Assembly: GCA_029204225.1 (NCBI GenBank)
Contig: CM055094.1
Coordinates: forward strand, 20,323,489-20,387,488
From: Diphasiastrum complanatum
Taxonomy: Eukaryota > Streptophyta > Lycopodiopsida > Lycopodiales > Lycopodiaceae
Length of the DNA: 64,000 bases
Direction: 5' to 3'
A program made the position numbers and the translations under genes. Positions 35,751 through 45,830 of the stretch are shown here, one piece after another. The notes under the pieces are model-generated. The model searched no databases and was not told the DNA's origin. It saw only the letters and a program-made list of their open reading frames with translations. Every line of letters starts with the position of its first letter. Positions within the stretch are counted from its first letter, which is position 1.

Positions 35751-37070
35751 ATGAGCGTACATCTTTTTTCCTTGCCCTACTTGTTGGTCTTCATCTCGTA
35801 TGGTAAGTACTCGACCCTTGATTGTTCCTTTGAATAAGAGCTTTTTGCTGTAGTTTCAAGAGAGAGGCTTCCTGGAAAAGGGTCAACTTGGGAGTAGCTT
35901 AATATACCGATGTCATTTCAAATCATGATAGCTTCATGGTTGTCACTCAAAATAACAGTGAATTGTTTGGTCACTTGGGGTACCTTGATATGTAGCTAGG
36001 CAACTAAACAACAAATCACCTCTAGATGGCTTCACAAGCTTGCCTAACTCATTCTTATAATTACTACCATTGTGTCTAACTTGCCAAATGCTAGGTGTAA
36101 AAGTATTTGACAAATGCATGACTCTTTACTCTCCAAGTCTTAAGACTTACCAAGTGTTGTTTGTACCTCATACTAGATGCTTTGAGAAGTTATATTAAGA
36201 AATGGGGGCGGGGGGGTTATCGCAAAGAATCCGATCTTGCCAAATACTAGGTGTAAAAGTGTTTGACATATTCCTAACTCTTTACTCTCCAAGTGTTGTT
36301 TTTAGCTCATAGTACATGCTTTGAGAATAATGTTACTGGTTATATTAATTTGGGGGGATTGCAAAGAATCGTACTTGAGTGTACAAGCCCAACTCAAGTG
36401 CAGACACCAACTCAGCACACATGGGAAGATCATAAATTTGAATCTGAAGAAAAATCAAAATTAAAAAAAAATGAAAAACTATTTCTCCTTAGAGGCATTG
36501 TGGTCATCATCTAGACGAGTTGTGCTTGCTTCAATCAATAGAAACAAAGAAAATAATAATAATGAGTTTTTAACCTATTAATGCACCAATAATATATAAA
36601 TATAATTGAATTAAATGGGGAGATTATAAGATTTATCGTTTCATTTAAACATTGATCTACTCATTTCAATGATTCCGTTCAAATTCAAATTTCAATGATT
36701 TGTAAAGTGTGAATGAATGCAATGTAACTTGCATATGTTTGGAACATAGCATAGATTCATTATATGCTTTTTAACTATATGTTATTTAGTCGTGTAACAA
36801 GGAATAAGCATTTTTTTTAACAAATTTTCAATTTGTTTTTGGAAACCCTAGATTACAACATTTTAATATATTAACAAAAATGACTTAATTTGCATGAACA
36901 ACTTTCAGTTTTGAAAATCCTAGATTACAGCTTCATTCAATCTTCAATTTTCCAACCTCGTTCAAACTTCAATGAAATATAATTCATTCCAAAATCCATT
37001 TTCGAATCCTAGAACAAGGTATTTTAAAAACTTTTGTAATGTGAAAGAGAGATCACTGATTTCGGAATGG
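35751..37070 (+). repeat. blocks Y and Z (tandem unit 3)
   Basis: Contains a G-rich tract near 36,204 and an inverted-repeat arm near 36,360-36,460. No gene seen. Confidence 0.55.
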
Positions 37071-37540
37071 CTTTCACAAACTTATAAATTGTATTCATCA
37101 ATGGAGATGTCTAGAGGACATGGTGTGAAAAATTGTCAACTAGTTTGGTTTTTTATTTGGCAATTTTAGGGACCAAAATGATCTCAACTTCGAGTTAGTT
37201 ACATATTTGTTAATAAGGGCCTAAATAGTGGTTTAACTACCTCTGGCAAGTAGATAAGTGGATGAGGTCGAGTTTGGACCCATTCTAATTGGCTAATTTT
37301 GGTACATTGCTTTCAAAAAACTTATAAATTGTATTCATCAATGGAGATGTCTAGAGGAGATGGTGTGAAAAATTGTCAACTAGTTTGGTTTTTCATTTGG
37401 CAATTTTGGAGGCCAAAATGAATCTCAACTTCGAGTTAGTTTCATATTTGTTAATAAGGGCCTAAATGGTGGTTTGACTACCTCTGGCAAGTAGATCAGT
37501 GGATGAGGTCGAGTTTGGACCCATTCTAATTGGCTAATTT
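37071..37540 (+). repeat. tandem array, 2 copies of the 241-bp unit
   Basis: Units begin at 37,071 and 37,310. They are slightly more diverged than in unit 1. Confidence 0.93.
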
Positions 37541-37910
37541 ATGTACATGGCATCTAGACTAGATTTTCTAGGTGTCTGATAAAGTATCTAGTAGTTTCCA
37601 AATTAGGTCAAGTTTGGGGCAAGTGGCCAAATGACATTTTGGAAGCTATAAATAGTTGTACCTAAGTGGAGAAATAATCATCAAAGTTTCTTTCTTTGTG
37701 GAGAATTCATCTCTTATGTCCATCTCATGTGATATTTTTCTTCAAATTCAAATTTAACGATCTTCCCATGTGTGGTGAGTTGGTGTATGCGCTTTTGTTG
37801 GGCTTGTACACTCAAGTTCGATTCTTTGGGATCCCTCGCAAACTGTGGTTTGTATACTTTCTCCGCAAGATTCTCATTTGAAATTTGCTTGGGACCCTTC
37901 TTATCTCCAT
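37541..37910 (+). repeat. block e, left of the LTR element (unit 3)
   Basis: About 110 bp between CATGTGAT and ATTTTTCTTC (near 37,733) are missing relative to units 1 and 2. It ends with the target-site duplication TCCAT at 37,906-37,910. Confidence 0.65.
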
Positions 37911-38558
37911 TGTGAAAATTGTCAACATTTCCTTGTCTAGTTTTAGGCCAAAATTGCTAAAAATGGCACATAGTTTAGGATCTGACTTTTCACACGTGTG
38001 AAACAGGTCTAGATATTTTTAGTAAGTGTATTTTTTCAGTATGAAAAAGTGTCAAACTTCAAGACCTTCGAAATGAGTCCATTTTCATGTATTTTGGACA
38101 TATATGCCAATTTTACCTATATAGGGCATATTTTAGGTAAGGAGGGTCTAGAGAGAGGAGAGAGAGTCATCTCTCTCAGCTATATATAGCAGGTAGGCCG
38201 TGGAGAAACAGGTTGGAGCAGATCCATTGTATTCATTTGCTTAATGAGAGATTTTTCTATTGGGTTCTCCTTCCATTGTTGGCATTGTGTAGTGATTGAG
38301 TTCAAGCTTTGTGTGTATGATCTTAGGTGCTTTCCAAAAGTGGTAGGCTGATGTATTATGGACTGTATAATGCTATTTTGGGCCGCACTTGATGTTTATG
38401 GAAGTTTCCATTTGTGATAAATGCTTTTTGATCAAGTTCTTTGCATTCTAGGTAGCATAGAATGTGTTGCCAATTCCTAGCTTATGTAGTTTGGAGTGCA
38501 AGCATTCAAGCCAATGATCTTGGAGTTTAGATCCACTTAGGATCTGTATTTTTTCACA
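37911..38558 (+). repeat. 5' LTR
   Basis: Begins TGTGAAAATTG and ends TTTTTTCACA. It holds a 16-bp palindrome TTTCACACGTGTGAAA with a G-box core (37,988-38,003) and a TATA box TATATATA (38,181-38,188). Transcription should start about 30 bp after the TATA box. Confidence 0.95.
37988..38003. promoter_or_regulatory. palindromic G-box in the LTR U3 region
   Basis: TTTCACACGTGTGAAA is a perfect inverted repeat centred on CACGTG, about 180 bp upstream of the LTR TATA box. It is a candidate bZIP/bHLH site. Confidence 0.6.
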
Positions 38559-38570
38559 TGGTATCAGAGC
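38559..38570 (+). other. primer binding site (initiator tRNA-Met)
   Basis: TGGTATCAGAGC starts immediately after the 5' LTR. It is the classical plant Copia sequence complementary to the 3' end of initiator tRNA-Met. Confidence 0.95.
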
Positions 38571-39730
38571 TGGTTGGCTTCTATTTACAGTAAGTATTCC
38601 ATTTTTGGTGATATTTGGATGTTTGATCAAGTTCTAGCATGATTTTGCATTGCTTTGTTGATCAAATCTTACTAACCTTTGTTTTGTGAGTTGAACTTGT
38701 GGATCAAAAGCATATTTCAGGTCTATTGAAGATCAGAGGCTGAAAAGAAACTATTTTGGATCAGATCATAACACCTAATCATTTGTGATTGTGAGGCTTG
38801 TGCATATTCAATACTAACAATGTTCTTTTCAATCCTATTGTTGACAATCTCCATTCTTGGATGAACACTCTCCTTAAGTGGATGAAACTTCTCCTTAAGT
38901 GGATGACAAATGCTCTTTTGAGTGAGTTGTAATTCTCCTAAAGGCTGAGCAAAGCTCCCATTTGGATGAAAGATCCCCTTTTTTGGGTGAACATATTGTA
39001 AGCTCCATTGTGAAGAGCATATTGTAAAGATTGTCATCAATTTTGGCATAAATTTTGGTGTACTTTGTTGAGCATGTAAGTAACTCTCCTTATGTAATTT
39101 GATTGGAGCATTTGCTGGAAGGTGTTAACAATTATGCAAGTGTGTTTTCAGGTTCTTAACAGGTTGAGGAACATTCTCATGTGAAGTGATCTTAGATCTA
39201 CATCTAAACACCAAGATTTGACAAGATAGTAAAGCTAGTCTTGTGATTCACTAAGTGTGCTCATTCATTCACCTCTAAATCTTGTATTTATCACTTGCTG
39301 GAGTTTATAAACTTTTAGAAGTGTGGTTTACATGTGGTTTTACAGGTTGAATCAATATCTTAGTGTGTTGATCATATGTTGATCAAGTTTGTTCATTACT
39401 AGGTAATCTTGGCATCCTAGTTTTGGGTATTTTCTAAGAATGCAAGTAACTCTTCACACCATAACTTGATTTGGTCACTTGCTGGAAAGTTTGAGAGCTT
39501 AAGCAAGAGTGTGTTCAGGTTGGTTTGATTGTGTAATCCATTCTTAGTGTGTGCAAAGTGTTGCATGTGTTTCAATCTTCCTTTCTATGCTTGGAAACCA
39601 TCTAGGTTCAAGATAGAAGTGTTTTAGGGTCCTAAATCTTCATAGATCTCTTTATCTATCATTTGTTGAGAGAAAAGTGAGTGCTAAGTGCTTTAGGACA
39701 GAACCTAAAAGTTGAAGAAACATTAGAATC
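38571..39730 (+). other. long untranslated leader with internal repeats
   Basis: 1.16 kb separate the primer site and the ATG. Three diverged segments around TTGCTGGA...CAGGTT lie at about 39,112, 39,293 and 39,478 (spacing about 180-185 bp), and a CTCCTTAAGTGGATGA doublet lies near 38,871 and 38,891. It may contain packaging or dimerisation signals; that is inference. Confidence 0.5.
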
Positions 39731-42700
39731 ATGGCTTCCAATGGTGGGATCATGCTAGAGTCTAGTGAAAGGTTGAGTTCATCAAACTACTCTACTTGGA
39801 AAGTGAGGATGGAGTCCTTACTTGAGTTGAATGAACTCATGGACATAGTTGCAGAAATTGAAGAGAGACCTCTCACACTTCAAGAGCAACAAAGGTTTGA
39901 TAAGAAGGCCAAAAGGGCTCTTCATATCATTAAAATGAATGTTACAAATGAACTTCTCAAGGAGGCATGGAATGCCTTAAAGAAGCTCTTTGAATCAAAG
40001 TCCACATCTAGGGTATTGACCCTAAGGAGACAAATATTTTCTAGTAGGCAAAGAGAGGGTGAAAGTGCTCATGCATTTATCTTGAGAGTTAAGTCCCTAA
40101 GTGATGATTTAGCATGCATTGATGAGAACATAAAAGATGGTGAAATAGTCCAAGTTATGTTGAATGGTTTGCTAAATGAACATGCTAACCTTGTGCAAAG
40201 TTTTGCCATTCAAAGAGTCTTGCCAAGTGTGGTTGACTTGCAAGAAATCTTATTGGCTGAAGAACATAGGTTGCAATCAAAGCTTGATGGTGCATCCTTG
40301 CAAGGTGGAGGTGAAGAGGCTTTCTTCACAAAAGGCAAATTCAAGGGCAAAGGTAAAGGCAAAGGGAAATGGTCCAAAGGTGGTAACTTTGATCATGATG
40401 ATCACTCTTCCTCTTCCTCTTCTACTAAGAACAATAAGTCAAAGTTCAAGTGCTTTTATTGTGGGATAGAAGGACATTTTGCAAATGAATGCCATAAGAA
40501 ACAAAATTCTAGATCTAGGTTGAGATCTAATGTACTTCTTGGAGATGATAATTGTTGTGCTAACTTGGCAAGCTTTGGTGAATCTATGGTCAATTTTTTG
40601 GATCCATTGGATCTTGAAGATGCACTAGTGTTACCTACTAGTCATATGGAGTCATGTGGAGCTAAATTAGCATCATGTTTGTACTCTTCTACTCATGGAC
40701 TTCCAAGGCTTGGTGGTTCTTCAATGGTGCTAGATGGCAAGTGCAAAAATGGAAAAGGTAAGGAAGGAGCTAACTTCATCAATGGAGTTGATGAAGATTC
40801 TTCTTTGGAAATGATTGTTGCTAATGACTTGTTTGTTCATATGGAAAAAGATGGAGATGCTAAGTGTCATTCTTTGCAAGAAGATGGTTGTTCTTCTAAT
40901 TCTTTTCATATTGATGTATGTAATCATGTGGGAAAAGATGATGGTGCTTTGAGCATGCTTGAAGGAAATGGTTCTTTTACATCTTTTTGTGATAAAGTCA
41001 TTTGTGCAACAAGTGATGTCACATTTCTTCATAAAAAGAGTAGATCAAAGGTTTCTATCATGAGACTTGGTGAGGGAGATCACAAGTCAAAAGGAAGAGA
41101 AGTATGTGAAGTGTTCAAAGTAGGATGTACTTTGAATGATGTTTTTATGAACGATAGTGAGGAAGAATCATTATCATATGACTCATTACCTAAATCATTG
41201 AGTAGAAGTTCATGTTTGAAAAGAGAGAGTACTTCAATCACTCTTATGTTGAAGGTACTAAGGATTATTTTCTTGGCTTCTAATATTCAAGAGTCTTCTA
41301 CTTCTTATGGTGCAACTATCAAGAGGGAGGTTTCTAACTTTTGTGGTGCTAGCATTAAGAGGGAGTCTTGTGAAGGAAAGGGCAATGGAAGAGTGGTTCT
41401 TGGGAAGATCCAAAGCATGGATCTAACATCTCTTCATCAACTCAAAGCATTCTATGATTGTGGTGGATTGTTCATTCATGGTCAAGATGGCAAAAGGTTG
41501 GTTGAAGAAGACTACATGGAGCAACTCAAGTGGCAACTTCTTCAAGGCAAGGGAGATATCATTGGTGAGCTTATTGAGGTTTGTTATGAACTCAAGAGGG
41601 CTGTTTTGATTAGGTTTGATACTCATCTTCACCTACTCTACTTCATGTTAAATGGAAATGTTGGAATCTATCTTTTGGTTTATGATGGTGGCATTGTTTT
41701 CACTAACTATAGTGAAGGGTCAAATTTGAGCATTGATGAGATCTTGTGGGATCTTAATCATGTGTTTGAGAGGGAGTATCTTCAGAGTTTCAGATCTGAA
41801 GATGTTCACATATGCAAGATCTTTGATGTCTTATTGGAAGATCAAGAGGTTGATCTTGGATTGCTTCATCAACACCAAGAGACAAGTGGCAATTCGAAGC
41901 TAGTGAAAAGCATCAAAGAAGAGACAAATGGTCAAGGCATTTTGGATCTGTTTTTACAGGTTCTTGAAGGTTCAAGTAAGGTCTTTGGAGCTGCAAGGAA
42001 GTGTCTTCTTACTCTACCTCACTTGCCTAATCTCATGTATGAACATTGTTATGTCAATGTGTTGAAATTGTCAAATTTCAATAAAACTAGTTCCATAGTT
42101 TTGCATCCTTTGGATCTTGGAGATGGAATAGTTATCATTGCTGGTTTGTATGATCAAGTACATGAATTCATTCAGATCTTGAAAGGTATTGAAGTGGTCA
42201 ATATGTTTTCTTTTGAACAAAGTTCAAGATCTAGTATTCTAGTGTTGGCAAATTGGCAACTTGTTGACATTGTAGGATCAAGCGTTGTGTGCAAATCTTG
42301 TGGAGGTACTTCAAGTATTTCAAGTTCAGGTTTTGGTCATTCAAATGGAGTAGGGAACACATCTTTTTGGCATTCATTCACTCAAAGGCTTTCATGGATT
42401 GAAGATCTACAAAGGCAAGGTGGTGATGGAAGTTCATTCATGGAGATACATGTTGCATTCACTATATGTATAGTGAAACGTGGAGGAGGCATGCAAACAC
42501 TTGTTGATCACTTTCATTTACAACTTGTTTGCTGCTATTTTACAGAGAAACCAGAGATGGATACATGGAGGAATTCATTAATTGAGATTCTATGTTCTTT
42601 TACATGTACCATTTTTATGATTCTATGTAAAATTGATGTAAGAAATAGTGAAGCATCCTATATGGACACTATTATCTATATCAATTATGTTGTGTCCTAT

Positions 42701-42796
42701 TTTGTACATATTAGGATCCTTGAGAAGAGATCTATTCTGATGATGGAGATCATTCTTAAGTTGGAACAAAGTAGTGTTGTAAAACTAGCAAGTTAA
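39731..42796 (+). CDS. gag polyprotein fused to a ~750-residue unrecognised region (1,021 aa)
   Basis: The ATG at 39,731 is the first codon of an N-terminal gag with L-S-S-S-N-Y-S-T-W-K (Copia gag N-terminus), then the UBN2 region (about residues 50-180, L-N-G-L-L-N-E-H-A-N-L-V-Q-S-F). A Lys/Gly-rich linker (about 200-220) and one CCHC knuckle C-F-Y-C-G-I-E-G-H-F-A-N-E-C (about 240-254) follow. Gag packages element RNA into virus-like particles in the cytoplasm. The next ~320 residues are Ser/Asp/Cys-rich and probably disordered. Residues ~560-715 look like a folded alpha/beta region (F-Y-D-C-G-G-L-F-I-H-G). The end has hydrophobic stretches. There is no D-S-G protease, H-H-C-C or D-D-E integrase, or Y-V-D-D RT motif. 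The ORF ends four bases before the polypurine tract, so it uses the whole interior. The tail could be a captured host sequence or a pol region changed beyond recognition. Confidence 0.9.
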   Translation: MASNGGIMLESSERLSSSNYSTWKVRMESLLELNELMDIVAEIEERPLTLQEQQRFDKKAKRALHIIKMNVTNELLKEAWNALKKLFESKSTSRVLTLRRQIFSSRQREGESAHAFILRVKSLSDDLACIDENIKDGEIVQVMLNGLLNEHANLVQSFAIQRVLPSVVDLQEILLAEEHRLQSKLDGASLQGGGEEAFFTKGKFKGKGKGKGKWSKGGNFDHDDHSSSSSSTKNNKSKFKCFYCGIEGHFANECHKKQNSRSRLRSNVLLGDDNCCANLASFGESMVNFLDPLDLEDALVLPTSHMESCGAKLASCLYSSTHGLPRLGGSSMVLDGKCKNGKGKEGANFINGVDEDSSLEMIVANDLFVHMEKDGDAKCHSLQEDGCSSNSFHIDVCNHVGKDDGALSMLEGNGSFTSFCDKVICATSDVTFLHKKSRSKVSIMRLGEGDHKSKGREVCEVFKVGCTLNDVFMNDSEEESLSYDSLPKSLSRSSCLKRESTSITLMLKVLRIIFLASNIQESSTSYGATIKREVSNFCGASIKRESCEGKGNGRVVLGKIQSMDLTSLHQLKAFYDCGGLFIHGQDGKRLVEEDYMEQLKWQLLQGKGDIIGELIEVCYELKRAVLIRFDTHLHLLYFMLNGNVGIYLLVYDGGIVFTNYSEGSNLSIDEILWDLNHVFEREYLQSFRSEDVHICKIFDVLLEDQEVDLGLLHQHQETSGNSKLVKSIKEETNGQGILDLFLQVLEGSSKVFGAARKCLLTLPHLPNLMYEHCYVNVLKLSNFNKTSSIVLHPLDLGDGIVIIAGLYDQVHEFIQILKGIEVVNMFSFEQSSRSSILVLANWQLVDIVGSSVVCKSCGGTSSISSSGFGHSNGVGNTSFWHSFTQRLSWIEDLQRQGGDGSSFMEIHVAFTICIVKRGGGMQTLVDHFHLQLVCCYFTEKPEMDTWRNSLIEILCSFTCTIFMILCKIDVRNSEASYMDTIIYINYVVSYFVHIRILEKRSILMMEIILKLEQSSVVKLAS

Positions 42797-42799
42797 GTT

Positions 42800-42809
42800 G
42801 AAGAGGGAG
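42800..42809 (+). other. polypurine tract
   Basis: GAAGAGGGAG lies directly before the 3' LTR. It is the expected plus-strand priming site. Confidence 0.92.
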
Positions 42810-43456
42810 TGTGAAAATTGTCAACATTTCCTTGTCTAGTTTTAGGCCAAAATTGCTAAAAATGGCACATAGTTTAGGATCTGACTTTTCACACGTGTGA
42901 AACAGGTCTAGATATTTTTAGTAAGTGTATTTTTTCAGTATGAAGAAGTGTCAAACTTCAAGACCTTCGAAATGAGTCCATTTTCATGTATTTTGGACAT
43001 ATATGCCAATTTTACCTATATAGGGCATATTTTAGGTAAGGAGGGTCTAGAGAGAGGAGAGAGAGTCATCTCTCTCAGCTATATATAGCAGGTAGGCCGT
43101 GGAGAAACAGGTTGGAGCAGATCCATTGTATTCATTTGCTTAATGAGAGATTTTTCTATTGGGTTCTCCTTCCATTGTTGGCATTGTGTAGTGATTGAGT
43201 TCAAGCTTTGTGTGTATGATCTTAGGTGCTTTCCAAAAGTGGTAGGCTGATGTATTATGGACTGTATAATGCTATTTTGGGCCGCACTTGATGTTTATGG
43301 AAGTTTCCATTTGTGATAAATGCTTTTTGATCAAGTTCTTTGCATTCTAGGTAGCATAGAATGTGTTGCCAATTCCTAGCTTATGTAGTTTGGAGTGCAA
43401 GCATTCAAGCCAATGATCTTGGAGTTTAGATCCACTTAGGATCTGTATTTTTCACA
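42810..43456 (+). repeat. 3' LTR
   Basis: Matches the 5' LTR except for one A/G substitution (GAAGAAGTG for GAAAAAGTG) and one fewer T near its end. TATA box at about 43,080. Confidence 0.95.
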
Positions 43457-43529
43457 TCCATTAGATATTTTTTTCAACGTTGATGCTAGGCCATACCACA
43501 GGGAAGTAGTTCATGTGTGACTCCTCACT

Positions 43530-43533
<4 letters not shown>
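43457..43533 (+). repeat. block e, right of the LTR element
   Basis: Begins with the second TCCAT duplication and continues the sequence interrupted at 37,910. Confidence 0.85.

Positions 43534-43608
<75 letters not shown>
43534..43608. repeat. (CT)n microsatellite, 75 bp
   Basis: Pure CT repeat at the orthologous position of unit 3. Confidence 0.95.
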
Positions 43609-43611
<3 letters not shown>

Positions 43612-44395
43612 CCACTCAAGCCTACATGGCAGACCCACGTGGTATAGCTTAGTTGGCTTGCCACAAAAGCCTATGTCAAGCCTATATGGGAGACTGCAAC
43701 ATACCACCATGAACATACTAGCATCAAGCCTATGTCATGCCTATATGACCTACCATGCAAGCCTATGATAGGCCTACATGGCTTGCCACATGGCAAGTCC
43801 CAAGCCTGTGTGGTTTATCTCATGACATGCCTACATGGCTTGCCACATGGCAACTTGGGAGCCCCAGATCTCTCTCTCTAGCTCCACTCAAGCCTACATG
43901 GCAGAGCTTGGTTGGCTTGCCACACAAGCCTATGGCAAGCCTATGTGGTATCCTACGACATGCTTATGTGGGAAGCATCAGAAATATGCCATGTCTATGT
44001 GGCCTGCCACGCAAGCCTATGGTTTATCTCATGACATGCCTACATGGCTTGCCACATGGCAACTTGGGAGCCCCAGCTCTCTCTCTCTAGCTCCACTCAA
44101 GCCTACATGGCAGAGCTTGGTTTACTTGCCACACAAGCCTATGGCAAGCCTATGTGGTAGCCTACGACATGCTTACGTGGGAAGGATCAGAAGTATGCCA
44201 TGCCTATGTGGCCTGCCATGCAAGCCTATGGTAGGCCTGTGTGGTTTGCCAAGTGGCAACTTTTGCGCCCACCTATATATATATATATATAGATCTCTAG
44301 GTCCACTCAAGCCTACGTGGCACAGGGCCCAGTTGGCTTGACATACAAGGTTATGGTAGGCCCACATGGCTTGCCACATGGCAACCCTCAAGCCT
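43609..44395 (-). repeat. CATAGG/CCTACATGG satellite, unit 3
   Basis: Same satellite with ~210-bp units. It includes a (TA)n tract near 44,275. Confidence 0.85.
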
Positions 44396-44640
44396 TCATG
44401 ATTTGCCATGTGGCATACCGCTGTCATAGGTCCTCATGACAAGAAGCATGTCCTTGGGCATTAGTGTCACCCTCTTGCCATGAATGGAACACAGCATCGA
44501 ATCCTCAAACAATTTTGTCTGGAAGTCCTCGTATGCAATATGGAGGGCCTCCAATGCAGCGATATTCCACCTCATTGCATAGGGCAGATGCGTGGTCATA
44601 TCTTGTGTAACCTCTCTCATATCTTGTCTAACCTCCCTCA
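44396..44640 (-). pseudogene. histone H3/CENH3-like gene, 5'-truncated copy
   Basis: Only the part from V-R-E-V onward is present. R-E-V-x-Q-D-M is duplicated by a small tandem repeat, and three residues (F-R-K) are deleted after V-M-R. The N-terminal tail, leader and TATA box are gone; the G-box array follows directly. Confidence 0.85.
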
Positions 44641-44870
44641 CACGTGGCCGAATGGATCAGCGACATGTGTTCGTGCACGTATCGGCTCGCACGTGTGGTC
44701 ATGTGGCCCAATTAGTAACTGATGTGTGGGACCACACTTCTGTATCCGCACATGTGGCCATCTGGTCGAATGGTTTGGTGACATGTGTTCTGGCACGTAT
44801 TACCTTGCATGTGTGGGCACGTGTCCGAATGGCAGATTGACGTGTATTGTAGCACGTGTGGACGATTGTA
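44641..44870 (-). promoter_or_regulatory. shortened G-box array (unit 3)
   Basis: Contains several CACGTG/CACGTGTGG motifs, but about half the length of the other arrays. Confidence 0.55.
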
Positions 44871-45165
44871 TTACGTGCCATAGATCTGATCCGATGTTGG
44901 ATCGACGAGTGTACGGCTTGGGTTTTATTGGTTTTAGCTATATAAATGTTGTTTGATCAGTTAAAACATTTCGCTAAGTTTTGGATTTTCACTCCCTATA
45001 GCTCTTGGTGTGTGAACCAAATATCATTCTGTCTTAAAATGACCTATTCTAGGAACATTGAGTGGTGTGTCGCTCATATGATTCTTAATTATCTCTGGAT
45101 ATTCTGTTTTACTAAAAATCCAAAATAGAATTTCATGATCTTCTTTAAAACCTGTTTGAAACTTG
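44871..45165 (-). pseudogene. gene G, last exon only (unit 3)
   Basis: The last exon ends at GTTTGAAAC and is joined directly to the 5' part of gene G (at about 5,672 in the full copy), so the central exons are deleted. The identical junction occurs at about 60,626. Confidence 0.6.
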
Positions 45166-45830
45166 TTTCCTGTCTTTCGTCCTTTGGTGAGCTGGTAAGG
45201 TGGATCCTTTCAAATTTTTTCTCGACAGTGGAGCATATTCTGTGGAAAGATCAATATGGAGATGATATTTAGACATCTTAATAATCGATAGATTAATCTA
45301 GTAGAAAACCAACTTGTTATATATCTTGTAAGCTATTAAAACTCGTCTTAATTATAAAAAAAAATTAATTGGAAAAGTTTGAAATGACCTTGGCGCTCTT
45401 TTTGATCGATCACACTCCATGTTTCTTGCTTTATATGCAAAATCAAAGCTTTGCAATTATGAGCAAAATAAGCAAAATATTTTTTCAATAGATGTGTGTT
45501 GAAATTGCAAATTTTTGAATTGCAAAAGTTTGAAATAACCTTGTCGCTCTATTTAATCCAACCCACTCCGTATTTTCTGAATTTCAAAAATTTACATTCA
45601 CGTTGGCGCTCATTGTGATCCAAAATATTCAAAGTTTCTTGCCACGATTTTCAAATCGATAAGACTGTTTTTCTTTGATGTGAACGCTTTGAATAGATGG
45701 AAGAAAACTTTGATGTGCAATACGATTTGCATTTACATGAGAAGTTACGTTAGTTAATGGTAGAAAATAGAATCTTGAAGTATGGACCCCATGTGTTGCG
45801 GCTACCCAACTTACAGTTAACTACATACGT
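45166..45830 (-). repeat. gene G 5' stub and block n, inverted
   Basis: Reverse-oriented counterpart of 5,083-5,672 and 60,001-60,625. No intact gene. Confidence 0.6.

Larger units (their letters stand above)
37911..43456 (+). mobile_element. young gag-only (TR-GAG-like) Copia-type LTR retrotransposon, 5,546 bp
   Basis: Two LTRs (648 and 647 bp) begin TGTG and end CACA. They differ by one substitution and one T in a T run. A 5-bp target duplication TCCAT (37,906-37,910 and 43,457-43,461) flanks the element. The primer site abuts the 5' LTR, a polypurine tract abuts the 3' LTR, and one ORF fills the interior from 39,731 to 42,796. No protease, integrase, RT or RNase H motif is found. By structure it is a non-autonomous element of the TR-GAG type, needing pol supplied in trans. 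LTR near-identity means a very recent insertion. Confidence 0.93.

Noticed and set aside
38723-39049. 108-codon minus-strand frame in the LTR element leader
   Set aside because: It lies in the untranslated leader, antisense to the element, and reflects short direct repeats.
42400-42796. Degenerate Copia RNase H at the end of the gag-only ORF
   Set aside because: The position before the polypurine tract invites this reading, but no catalytic D-E-D pattern or A-D-I-x-T-K-P motif is present.
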